Assembly: GCA_034008185.1 (NCBI GenBank)
Contig: CM067082.1
Span: 127,163,988-127,227,987, forward strand
Direction: 5' to 3'
Source of the DNA: Gorsachius magnificus
Lineage: Eukaryota; Chordata; Aves; Pelecaniformes; Ardeidae
DNA length: 64,000 nt
How positions within the stretch are numbered: position 1 is the first letter of the stretch; every line of letters begins with the position of its first letter. Of the stretch, positions 39,881 through 50,600 are shown piece by piece. The position numbers and the translations under genes are program-made. Under the pieces are notes generated by a model. The model did no database searches and had not been told where the DNA came from. It worked only from the letters and a program-made list of their open reading frames with translations.

Positions 39881-41620
39881 TGTGTATGTAAGGATCTTTC
39901 CACAGTGGAACATCTGCCTTGTTGAATTTGTCTCAATTACCAACTCAGACATAGGTGATGGGTATTATTGTTTAAGCTAAGTATCATTTTTTTCTTATAA
40001 AACCCACTGTCATTGTACAAACCAGTGTAGATGTACCCTGTATGAATTAACTACGATGTTCATGTCACCACAATATGGCGCGCACACTTACTTCACATAC
40101 ACACTTCCTAACAAAATGCCTGTGTATGACTTCCTTTATTTCCTACTATTTCCCTAACTTGACCCAGACAATGGAGTCAAACTTGCCCAGCAATGCCATT
40201 TTTTTTCGGCCCAGTATTGCATCTTAAAGCCACATGTAAATGTGAGTCATCAACTTCGTATTTCTACTCCAAACATTCTAATATTTTTTTTAAACCTCAA
40301 GGTTTCAGGTTGCACACCCTTATCGTTTGTCTCTAGTTTTGAAGAGAGAACAATTTATAACCCATCCTTCCTAGTATTTTTAATACATATTTGTTTATAA
40401 GCCAAGTTAGCTGTGAAGATTTGTGAAATGATAATTAATGCTGGAATAGGTTGACAAATTGTTCTGTTTAGCGAAAATCTAGATGCAAGAATTTGTTGAT
40501 TTCTGTAAATGGAATAACTATGTGCAACTTTTGAGCACAGAAAAATGAAATACAGATATCTAGAGGAGCAGCAGTCTTGTCATCACTCTGCCTAACGCTT
40601 GCATCACATTATAATCCTGAAAAAGCTTACTGCCCTATTTCCATTAATTTTTGTAACTTATTTTGGCTGTTCCATAGTCCAAATCTTGCAGAGTCCCAGC
40701 ATTTAATTTTAAAATTTATGTGCTTTGAAAAATTGTATAAGGCAAGAAATATTCTTTCACTTCTATGCTGTAGCTCAGATTTACATTTTTAGAGCTTCCA
40801 TCAGCTTTGGCAAAATGAAGATTGGTTTGATCCAACTTCTGAAGCTGGGAGCTAGGCCAAGACTCTGGTAGTCAAAGATCTGCGAAAGCGTGTTGCTGCT
40901 CTATTACCTGACACTTTTGGCCCTATTTTCAAGATTTTTATACACGCTTTTTATTTTCTTGTGTGTATAGGGCTCATATTTTCTTTTTCTCTGAGGTTGG
41001 AATCTGATACTATTTTCACTTAGCATCTTTTGCACATCACTAAATGCATTATGACGCAGTTCCCCAAGCCTAACTCCACTACTCTTGGGATATGTCAACA
41101 AAGAAGTGGTTGAGCTGGCTTAACCATGGACATTCCCACCTTTTATAAACATTTCATCTTAATTACTAAAACAAGCCTGAGCTTTTCCAAAATGCTGATG
41201 CTTACAAGGAGTAGCCTTTATTTCACTGTGCCATCAGTTTTCTCAGCACCTGAACATTGATTCTGAGTGGGAAAAAAAGATTCATATAATATGCTGCCAT
41301 ACACTTGAGCATTTATAACCCGGCTATAATCAATCAAAGTAGGAATGGTCCAATTACTCCACAAAAATAATTTACTGAATCAGTATCCGTGGATTAAGTT
41401 TGTCACAATGTAACTAGCTCTGCTGAAACAATTAAGTAAGATGCATTGTGAAAACAGATATATTGTTAAGGAAAGTCTTTTCTCTGCTTGTTTCTGTACT
41501 TGCTCTGCAGACAATATTTAAATTAACTTATCAAGATGTTACAAGGTTCAAATCTGAGATTTGCAGACCTGAATTCCTATTTAGATATATTTTTGATAAT
41601 TTCTTCTTAATGTTATATGT
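39881..41620. other. AT-rich noncoding DNA, no gene recognised
   Basis: Only short chance open frames are present, with no recognisable repeat before the CR1 element that begins at 41621. Confidence 0.6.
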
Positions 41621-42130
41621 AGAATCATAGAATTGTTTAGGTTAGAAAAGACCTTTAATATCAAGTCCAACCATTAACCTAACACTACCAACTCCACCAC
41701 TATTCCATGTCCCTAAGCTCCACAGCTACACATCTTTTAAATACGCCCAGGGATGGTGACTCCACCATTTCCCTGGGCAGCCTGTTCCAATGCTTGACAA
41801 CCCTTTTGGGGCTTGATGCTGTTTTCTCTTGTCCTATCTCTTGGGAGAAGAGACCAACACCCACCTTGCTACAACCTCCTTTCAGGCAGTTGTAGATAGT
41901 GGTAAGGTCTTCCCTGAGCCTCCTTTTTTCCGTGCTAAACAACCCCAGTTCCCAGAGTTGCTCCCAAGTTGCTCATAAGACTTGTGCTCTAGAGCCTTCA
42001 TCAGCTTTGTTGTTGCTCTCTGGACATGCTCCAGCCTCAATGTCTTTCTTGTAGTGAGGAGCCCAAAACTGAACACAGTATTTGAGGTGCAGCCTCACCA
42101 GTATTTGAGGTGTGGCTGAGTACAGGGGGA
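41621..42130 (-). mobile_element. CR1 LINE, 5'-truncated 3' fragment
   Basis: CR1 is a bird and reptile non-LTR retrotransposon that copies itself by target-primed reverse transcription, usually leaving 5'-truncated copies. The left edge holds the reverse complement of the CR1 3' terminus (AATCATAGAAT at 41623-41633) followed by the 'AAGTCCAACCATTAACCTAAC' region. The rest encodes, on the minus strand, the end of the reverse transcriptase ORF. Recognisable peptides include [19 protein letters not shown] in the frame ending at 41700 and [13 protein letters not shown] in the frame at 41882-42076. The frame is broken between these pieces. The copy stops inside sequence corresponding to 60110-60130 of the plus-strand CR1 in this window. 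It carries an internal 23-bp duplication near its truncated end. Confidence 0.93.
42076..42112. repeat. 23-bp tandem duplication inside the CR1 copy
   Basis: CAGTATTTGAGGTG occurs at 42076-42089 and again at 42099-42112, a period of 23. The corresponding part of the plus-strand CR1 in this window (60127-60157) has it once. The extra unit is therefore a change private to this insertion or its source copy. Confidence 0.8.
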
Positions 42131-42611
42131 GAAATGGCTTTCAAGGCCATAGAAAGGCAATATGTTCATACTTATGGCTTAACCACAGAAGAAGCTGTAT
42201 TGTTTCTTTTCAGGTAGAGCTGTCTACAGAGAGATCATGATACAGAGCAGACAAAGGATTTCTTTTCACTCTTTCAGCTCTGAGTTGTTTACTTACTGTT
42301 TGCAAGTAACTGCAACAAAAATCGTCATGCAATGAAATTCCAGCTGCAGGATAAGATGTAGCCTTTGCAAATTTGAAGGTTGTCAAGGTATTTTAGTTAT
42401 TCCTTTTCTCATGCAGAGAAAAAACAAAATGGGGGAAAAAAAAAAAGTTGTCAAATGGCCTTTAAAAAAAAAAAAAAAGGTTTTAAAATCCAAATGAAAT
42501 GTCATAAAAGACAATGTTGTTAATTATAAAATATCACAGTCAGTCAAAACCATGAAAGAATTAGGGGAAAATTAGGATGCTGTCACTTTGCTTTCTGATA
42601 TAAGTAAGTTT
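42131..42611. other. Spacer between two CR1 copies, with poly-A runs
   Basis: No gene. Runs of A occur at 42436-42446 and 42464-42478. The segment shows no CR1 similarity that I can see, so the flanking CR1 copies appear to be separate insertions rather than one interrupted element. Confidence 0.6.
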
Positions 42612-43029
42612 AATCATAGAATGGTTTGGATTGGAAGGGACCTTTAAAGACCATTTATTCCAACCCCCCTGCCATGGGCAGGGACACCTTCCACTAGGTC
42701 AGGTTGCTCAGAGCCTCATTCAAGCTGACCTTGAACACTTCCAGGGATGGGGCATCCACAACTTCTCTGGGCAACCTGGTTCAGTGTCTCACCCACCTCA
42801 TTGTAAAAAATTTCTTCCTTATGTCCAGTCTAAATCTACCCTCTTACCATTTAAAACCATTGCCCCTTGTCCTGTCACTACAGGCCTTAGTCAAAACTCT
42901 CTCTCCATCTTTCTTATAAGCATCCTTTAAGCACTGAAAGGCTGCAATAAGGTTCCCCCAAAGCCTTCTTTTCTCCAGGCTGAACAACCCCAACTCTCCC
43001 AGCCTGTCCTGATAACAGAGGGGTTCCAT
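42612..43029 (-). mobile_element. CR1 LINE, 5'-truncated 3' fragment of an older subfamily
   Basis: The left edge is the reverse complement of a CR1 3' end (AATCATAGAATGG at 42612-42624), then a 'TTGGAAGGGACC' block. The minus strand encodes the C-terminal end of the CR1 reverse transcriptase with several stops; a recognisable piece is [13 protein letters not shown] within the frame at 42844-43182. It differs from the neighbouring copy at 41621 in its 3' untranslated sequence, indicating another subfamily. Truncation falls close to 43029. No functional product is possible. Confidence 0.92.
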
Positions 43030-43135
43030 GGCTGATACTTTAATGTCTGATACTTTAGCAGTGAATTTTCTCCCAAAGAAATATTTTGAAAATTTAATAA
43101 TTTTGAGTCTTAGCATTGTGCAAAAAAGATGGGGG

Positions 43136-43176
43136 TTTGGTTTGGTTTGGTTTTTTTTTTGGGGGGGGGGTGTTTT
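43136..43176 (+). repeat. TTTGG repeat followed by T10 and G10
   Basis: TTTGG units at 43136-43150 run into ten T (43151-43160), ten G (43161-43170) and then TGTTTTTT. A block of this type about 100 bp beyond the truncated CR1 end looks like serial replication slippage. Confidence 0.85.
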
Positions 43177-45143
43177 TTCCATCCCAGTTCTGAATTATCA
43201 TCTATATATTCTCTGTTTCAGTGTTTAGATACACTTTTCTACCTTAAAAGAAAAACAAAACCAGTCCCCCACACTTCATTCCTCTTCCCTTACACCCCTA
43301 TCCATGTTCATTTTCAGGGAAAGAGAAAGGTAATTAGAGGTACAGGGTGTAGGAAACTCTTGACCCACTTTGCAACACAACAAGAAATAAATCAAACTCA
43401 AATGACTTTGGCAATTTCTTGCAAATATTTTCAGCTATTCTCCAAGGCTTTTCCCTTGACACCAGCAGAACTTCCCAGCTTTTTTGGGTTCACTCTGTTG
43501 TAAGTGGCCTACATCGCCTGCGTGTGCTTCAGCTTGACAGGTCACGGAAAGTATAGACTAGCCTTTCACCTCCAGCTGCCCCTCCACTCGACTTCCTCTA
43601 AGCAGTATTGGCTTCTGCAACTAAAAACTGCTTTTCACATATAATGAAATTCACAAGTGCATTGGAGGAAATGTGATTTTTTTTTTTCCTTTTTTTTTTT
43701 CTGCCCCCACAATTTCAATAGCAGTTTATTCCTTTAAAAGGCAAATTGCAGAAGGGAATAACTTTGAAAGCAAACTGGAAATATAAAGACAGGAAATGAG
43801 TCTGTGACTATATAACTGAGTTCATAAATGGGTCCTTTTTTGGTATGAAACTGGGCTTTTAAAGTAGAAAAATCACCTACTTAACAAAACCATTCTCTGT
43901 TTCAGCACTGCAGGAGCATGAAATAAATCCATGTTTCTTTCTAATATATCATTCAGTCTATCAAACTGTTTCCAAATGACCAGAGTTCTAGTGGTGCAGC
44001 AGAAGGTTCCATACCTCTGTTGCGATGGTGAATTTTTTAATATAAACCTTTGAATTACCTCGTTCATTCTGGTTTACAAAGATGCCTGTAAATCCTCCCT
44101 TAATCTGAAGGTGAGACAAGCATATTCTTTCTGAAATTATGAGCTACAGACACCCTAACTTCCCTCAGAAACCCCTTCAGTTCTGCAGCGAGTATTTCTG
44201 CATGTTAATGCATTGAAACGTATTCTCCTGTGTGATTCTCAGAATGCCTTTACATGCTCATTCTACATCAACAGTTATTCAGAATCACCAGGATGTCCCC
44301 AGGCACTGAGTTACCGTGCTATCGTGTCAAATGGCATTGATGGAACACTTAGATCACTTCATTATCTTGGCACAAAAAAAAAAAAAAAAATAAAAAAAAT
44401 TCGTGCCTACACGAACTAGGGCAGCATGCAACCACCATCAATTCTTACAGTTTCTCTCTAGCTTGACTCCATCTCCCAGGTAAAAAATACAAGTAATCAG
44501 TTGCTTTGTTTCCCCCCGCCCCAGAATCAATATGTAATAAGCATGTACATACAAGGGATGCACGTGGTAAAGCAGTTCTGTAGGATTTAGACTGATTTCA
44601 CTAAAATATTTCCTTCAAGATGTCCTAATTTTTCTGCTTGCTGAGAAGTCTTCTTGTTTCCTGTTTTGGAATTTTAAGATGAGACACTCCCAAGTATCTT
44701 TCCCTAATCCAGTGCCCCATTACAGTTTCTTACTGCTTTATGGAAACAACTTTTCTTCCAACTCAGGGGTGTGAGGAGAAAGAAATATCGCAAATGCTGT
44801 TTATGCTAAACGTGAAAATATCTGGGGGATTTTTTCAGATTTGGGTTACCTCAGATTGTGCTGTGCGTTGAAAGGTGAAAGTGCTGCATAGCAAGTGCAT
44901 CTTGCAAGCAAATGGAGAATAAAGGCCAAAATCGCTGTGCATATTAGAAGATTAGAGATGGTTTGTGGATGTCCAAGGTCTTTTTAAAAAGACATGGGGG
45001 TGAAAGAGCTGGAGTTTGTGCTGATATCCTATTCAGTTCACGTGGCTAAGGCCAGCAGCTATGGTGGGTGACTGGGGTCTCTGCAGGTTCAGGTAGTCTG
45101 CTTTCAGTGGAAACACTTAACCTTGGAGCTACAAAAAAATTTC
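43177..45143. other. AT-rich noncoding DNA, no gene recognised
   Basis: Chance open frames only. The 124-codon frame 43129-43503 begins inside the preceding simple repeat. T-rich runs lie at 43677-43700, and an A17 run lies at 44374-44390. The A17 run could be a retrocopy tail, but the 200 bases upstream resemble nothing I know. Confidence 0.55.
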
Positions 45144-45162
45144 TTTTTTTTTTTTTTTTTTT
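45144..45162. repeat. Poly-T run (19 bases)
   Basis: Nineteen T followed by a CTTATTCTTCTTTTTTCC pyrimidine tract. No attached retroelement is recognised on the minus strand. Confidence 0.9.
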
Positions 45163-45904
45163 CTTATTCTTCTTTTTTCCCTCCTTAGAGGGCACCCCTG
45201 TGCTCTAAAATGTATTTTATTGCTGTAGATTAAAGGTACAGGGGTATTACCTTGAGGTACGTAAACTCTAGACATCAGACATAAGATGACCGGCAAAACA
45301 ATTGAGTAGCTAAGAAGAAAATTCTCTATCTGAGGAAATCTCATATTAGTTTGTAATTAGTTTTGTGTTTGGTTAGGTTTTGGGGATTTTTTGGCGTGGT
45401 TTTGGTTTTTTTTTTTTTAAATCTTCCAAGGAGCTATGAAACAGGGAATGATAATTGAATTTTCACTCTAGGCAGAGTAACAAAATACACTGTGATCTCA
45501 AATCATGATTAGCTACTAAGAAAGAAGCTATAGAAAAATTATTGTGTGGGAGAGAAAGTGGAGGAGGGCATTAATGATAGTTTTTGTATTTTTTAAAATA
45601 GTAAAGGTGGCACTTTGCTGAGTCATTCTACTATGGATCTGAAAACGGCAGATCAAAAAAGCATGAGTTGTATTTGATTTGGCATTTAATTATGGTCACC
45701 AAAACCTGTGAAGCTATCATATTGCTTCCTCCTTTTAATTTTATTTTTAAAGGCGATTTTGTCTGTCTGTCATGGTAGAATGTGGGGATTTTTCTCTCTT
45801 TTGATAGGTTCTGTTAGGAATGGTATTTTCATTATTCCTGTGGACAGGAACTTTGAGAAACATAATTGTCTTCATTGACAGATGAATTATATTTTTTTTA
45901 AAGA

Positions 45905-46040
45905 AAAAAAGAATGGACTGGATAACATCTTAAACTTATTTAAACATAATTCTTCTTTATGTTTTTTTAGAGAAAAAATGTCTTCTTGAGTAAAATAGAC
46001 TGAAAACATCTTAAACTTATTTAAATATGATATTCTTTAC
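45905..46040. repeat. Imperfect tandem duplication, period 81
   Basis: A 21-bp core (AACATC...TTTAAA) at 45924-45944 recurs exactly at 46005-46025. Similarity extends on both sides: an A-rich lead followed by 'GGACTG' or 'AGACTG' before the core, and 'ATTCTTCTTTA' or 'ATTCTTTA' after it. The two copies have diverged by substitutions and small indels, so the duplication is not recent. Confidence 0.8.
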
Positions 46041-46135
46041 AGTGCCTTAAGGAGAGAGTTTCTTCTTAAAATTCTGAGCCAAATTCCACCATGTTACAGT
46101 CACACAGTTTATGTTATTTTTACTATTAGCGCATT

Positions 46136-46162
46136 GAATGCAAAATTTAGCATTTTGCATTC
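46136..46162. repeat. Perfect short hairpin, 11-bp arms and 5-nt loop
   Basis: GAATGCAAAAT at 46136-46146 and ATTTTGCATTC at 46152-46162 are exact reverse complements separated by TTAGC. Each arm contains ATGCAAA, close to the octamer ATGCAAAT bound by POU-domain factors. Chance is a real alternative for arms of this size in AT-rich DNA. Confidence 0.85.
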
Positions 46163-47349
46163 AAAATTAAGAAGCACTACTGACCTCATTATTACCCCAC
46201 GGCTACAGAAATTAGTATGGTTTAAACTTAAATAGTCCCTTTTCATCCAGTCTTACACATTTTAAAACATGAAACTTTCGAGTGGTTTTCAAAACTTAAT
46301 CAACTCAAAGTTAATTGAAATATTTTCTTTCCATAAGATGTTTGAACATTTTTTTTAAAAAAATTTTATTTTTAGTATGTCCTTATGTTTAATTAAGAAT
46401 AAGAATTTTGGTGATTTTTTTTTTTTTCTGGACAGTTTTCTCTACAGTGTATTTGAAAGATATCCCCTTAACTTCTATCCAGATAAGCATGCACATGTGG
46501 TAAGTTTTGGATGCTGGAGTAATCTGTAAAAGGAGCACTACTTTCTAAATGGCTGGTTCTGTTTTCCACTTAAAAGAAGATAACTTAAAGTTAGCATACT
46601 GTCTTTTCACAAGGTATTTTTACCAGATGTCTAAAGGTATTTAAATGTGTTTATGTATAGAATATCCCTAGAAATATTTCAAAGATGGACAGGGATAGAT
46701 ACACAGAGAGTCAGGCAACTACATCCAACTTCTGCATCTTATCAAAACTCATCTTGCCCCTCTGCCCTTCACTATGCTTAATGCTGCGGGGACATCTGTC
46801 CCTAAAGCTAGGAAGGGGCCAGCTGGCGAGGTGGCCTAAGCCACCAGCATTTCAGCTTCTAAATACATACCAGACAAGTTCAGATACAGCTCTGCTGCTC
46901 AGACTACAGTTGGAGTCTCGGAAAAGGTATTTCTCGTTTATTCTGCTGGGGTATACTAATTCAGCATGGTTCAGAGCACAATTACCATCATAAGTGAATT
47001 GATTTACAGCTCTCCTAATTTGGTCAATATCATGTCTGCCCATATCTTACATGCACCAGAGAGGTGAGTTTAGTTCCTTTTTTATTGACTATTGCATCAC
47101 TGGTTTAACCCATAAAGCATAAGCAAAGGGAAATGGTGGTAATGCCCTTATAAAATCTGCCCAAGACTTGGAAGGAAGCTCCAAGTTCACCATGCTTTTC
47201 TGCTGCCTGATATTGCCCATGCTTTTAAAGTTAGGACCTCCACCATTCTGGAGAGAGCCAGGGTACCTTCTGGGGATGCTTGTACTAATTTTTTTTTTTT
47301 TTTAAACTTTTATTTGTTTTTGTGTGAAAAAATTCAATACTCTGTAAAG
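46163..47349. other. AT-rich noncoding DNA, no gene recognised
   Basis: No transposon is identified. The 102-codon frame 46685-46993 has no recognisable domain and overlaps an opposite-strand frame. T runs lie at 46419-46429 and 47288-47303. Confidence 0.55.
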
Positions 47350-47640
47350 AAATTGAACTCAGGGTCTGAGGGCTAAACAGAGTGGTCAAGCCACCAAGCT
47401 GTACTCCTTGTCTCTCTGGTTCAAGGGGCATACTGTGCATACAGAAGGTACAGGAATCTCCTCTAATTTTTAATTTAACACGAATAACATTTTTAGGCAG
47501 AGTTGAAAATAGTAAGGGTTCCTTTGCTCCTGCATCTTTGAGAGGCAGGCCTAAGCCTCCTGTTGAGGAGCTTAGGTGGATATCTCCTCTGTTTGCCTGT
47601 ATTTATGAATGGAACCTGGACAACTCAGGCAGAGTATCTG
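47350..47640. repeat. Possible ancient interspersed repeat
   Basis: CCTAAGCCTCC (47550-47560) and GGAGCTTAGG (47567-47576) form a near-perfect inverted repeat. About 190 bases earlier is 'TTGAACTCAGGGTCTGAGGG' (47353-47372), which resembles the 'gaactcagg' segment of old tRNA-like or CR1-tail repeats. I cannot assign a family, and the boundaries are guesses. Confidence 0.25.
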
Positions 47641-50600
47641 AAGGTGTATTTGGCTTCAGGTGTTTGGATCTCAGTTCCCATTATTGTCTATGAAGATTAG
47701 ACCTCTACTACCTAAAAAGTAAAAATAACTTTTACAAGATTTTTTTTGTTTGTTTATGCCCACACCTTGCAATTTTTCAAGTTCTGTGAGGGACCAGTGT
47801 AATGTTTATTCCTGTGGCTTTATGTATTCTAAAAGTTCACTTCCTATCACTGAAGCATCATTTTCCTGGCAGGACTATGTTCCTAACTTCTAACTTGATT
47901 AACAAAACTCCCCAAGCTAGCCTGAGTTCAAACCTGGATCCCTCACATAAGCCTTCTTCAAGAATATTATTCCACACCTATTTGCCAGCTGTTTCCTTCT
48001 GACCTTCCTGTTGCTGAAGCCTTTATCCACCCTCAAGAAAGCTTCCAGATCCTCTTGCAGATCTCCCTGGACATGCATTATCTCCTACACGCCAGGGTTC
48101 GTTCCCTCCTATAACCGTCCTGTTCTCCCCACCCAGCAGTGTTATGAACTCCTGGGCTTCAGGACACATTCTCTTTCTATGTGTCATTAAATTGTATGCT
48201 AGGTAGATAGTTTAGCATTATTAACAGATATTATTATTGAAAAGTATTTTTATGATAATATTTTTGGTTATGTTCCTTGAAGTAAGAATCATCATTATGC
48301 TTAACCTTGCTAAGGAAAAAAAAGTTTTATTAATATATTCTGGGGTTTTTGTTACAATATTATGGGCTGAAGAGTCCAGCAAGAAAATATCTATGTAGAG
48401 ACAGAAAAGGAAGATGGAGAAAAATGAAGATCCTCTTCTATAATTAGGTTTTCATGATGAAATTCAGTAGAACAGATTAATTAACTTCAGCCTGATTTTT
48501 CAGGGGACCTTCAAAACTTTTGTACTTCACCAGCACAAACAAAACATGAATGAAAAACATTTTCTTGAATCATAGGCTAGTGTTAAATGACTCAAGGCCA
48601 CCTTCAAAACCTCCACACCGTTAATGAAGGTACGGTGATCAAAAAGAAGGGAATATGACCAGCATGTCTTGAACTAATGCTTTTTAACTGGCTGCACATA
48701 TGACTTTGTTGACAATTTATAGGAGAATGAAGTTACTGTGGCCCTGGACTTTTCATTAATTACTTTTCAGGGCTGGGTGGGAAGTCCAGAGGTTAATAGT
48801 GATTTAAGGTTATCTCTAAAATTCTTAAGCAATAAAAAATACCTATATTCAATCTAAGAACTTTGTTAGGGACAAGAAAAATCACCCTAAATAACTCTTT
48901 GCCCTTAAAAAAATAAATAAATCAGTTCTTGTGAAGAAAATAATTATCTCAAGAAATAAAAATGAGGGAATATGGCCTGGGAATATCCCGATAATCAGTT
49001 CAGGCAGGAATCAAATGTTTCAGATTAGGTAACTGTTCCTTTCTAGGTCCCTTGCACCAGAGTGTCTGTTAAACAGATGAAGAAAAGTTGCTGGAACTCA
49101 TTTTTCTAGGAGATTAATTTTTAAAAATTTCTCCACTCTAATTGGTTACCTCGGTGTACAATAACAAGAAATTGAGACAAGTGCTCAGAAGCTGCAGATC
49201 TCAGTCCCCTGTTGCCTCTTTGAGTTGTCTCATTAAGGCGGATGGGACTACAGATGTGAGTCAGTTCAGGATTTCACCCAGTAGAACACATCAATTTTCA
49301 CAAGAGAGAAAGGGAATTTTCTCTAGTTTGCTGCTGGTCCTTCTGGTTACTTTCCTACACTCTAAATCTGTCATCTGCTCACAGTTTTGCATGTGCTTAT
49401 GTGCATCTAGCTGAATCTTAAAGAATTGCAGATGTATGTGTATTTCTGAGAAAGGCATGCCTATCATTCCTCTTTGAGTTAAATGGTCTTTCAGACATCC
49501 TTCGGATACATATTTTTCTTCATGGAAAAGCTTTCTGCCGCATGAGAGCATTTCTTTACTCAAGCTAGGTCATGATTGTATCATTGATAATGCTTTGTTA
49601 AAGTCTTAGAAATTGTAACTAAGTTCTGTGTATACGGTATCTTGGACACACCCTATGTGGAAAATAAAGCAGGTCCTTTTTATATACTTTTTGTTTCATA
49701 CACGTTCAGTTACCTGAATGCACGCTCTTGCGGTCTATACACAATTCCATTGGCTTGGCTTTCTAGTGTTAAGTATTACTAGAAAAGTTCATAATTGTGC
49801 TTTTACTGTTCATGGTTGCATCATTCTGTATTTTTTTTCTGAGTTTCTGCTATGGTTGATTCCTAGTAATAATGTCCGAAAGTTACAAAGAGGGGGGAAA
49901 AAAATGGAATGAAAGAATGGAACAGTACTGAGAAATGAAAGCTAAAAACTAAATATATCACCTGCCTAGAATTAATCCCATTTTAACATGTTACAAAGAC
50001 CTTTGTGAAATTTGATGATGGCATTAGTTTCCATACTTAATGCTGAATGCAGTCCCTAACCTTTTTATGGGGGCAAAAATGCCATATCAATATCTTTAGG
50101 TACCAAACAGTATTTAACTCTGAATGTAGGCATTATATAAAGTTTAGGTTAATATTATCTTACTCAGGTTCTTAAAGTAGAAGTGAGATGATGTGGAAGG
50201 AGGCTCATCATAAAGCTTTTAGTCACTGAGGCAGGTGTAAAGGAAGCTGAGACTTTGGCAGCAAATGTATCGGAGTTTAATGTAAGCATCTCTGGCTTTC
50301 AGCAGATAGCTGATATTTTGTGTGTATCATCTTTGTCCTCTACACTTTTCCAGTCTCTCAAATCTTATTTAAGAAATGGGCATGTGTGCCTTACCCAGGG
50401 ATGAGCTCACATACTCTGAAAGCTGATGAGTTTCTTTTTGGTACTTCCACTGCTAACAGTATGATCACGCTGCTTTCTACTCCCGCCTCTTCCATTTGAC
50501 AGGTAAAGTGTACAGAAGTTTACTCACATTTAATGCACAGAAGGATACATCCACTGAAGATAATTCCTCTGTGCATTATGTTGATGTTCCACATGATAAG

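Noticed and set aside
44374..44390. A17 run as the tail of a processed pseudogene
   Set aside because: The upstream 200 bases show no similarity to any transcript I recognise and no target-site duplication is visible.
50531..50578. 11-bp inverted repeat (TAATGCACAGA / TCTGTGCATTA) with 26-nt loop, considered as a microRNA hairpin
   Set aside because: The stem is too short for a microRNA precursor, and arms of this size and spacing are expected about once or twice by chance in 64 kb.
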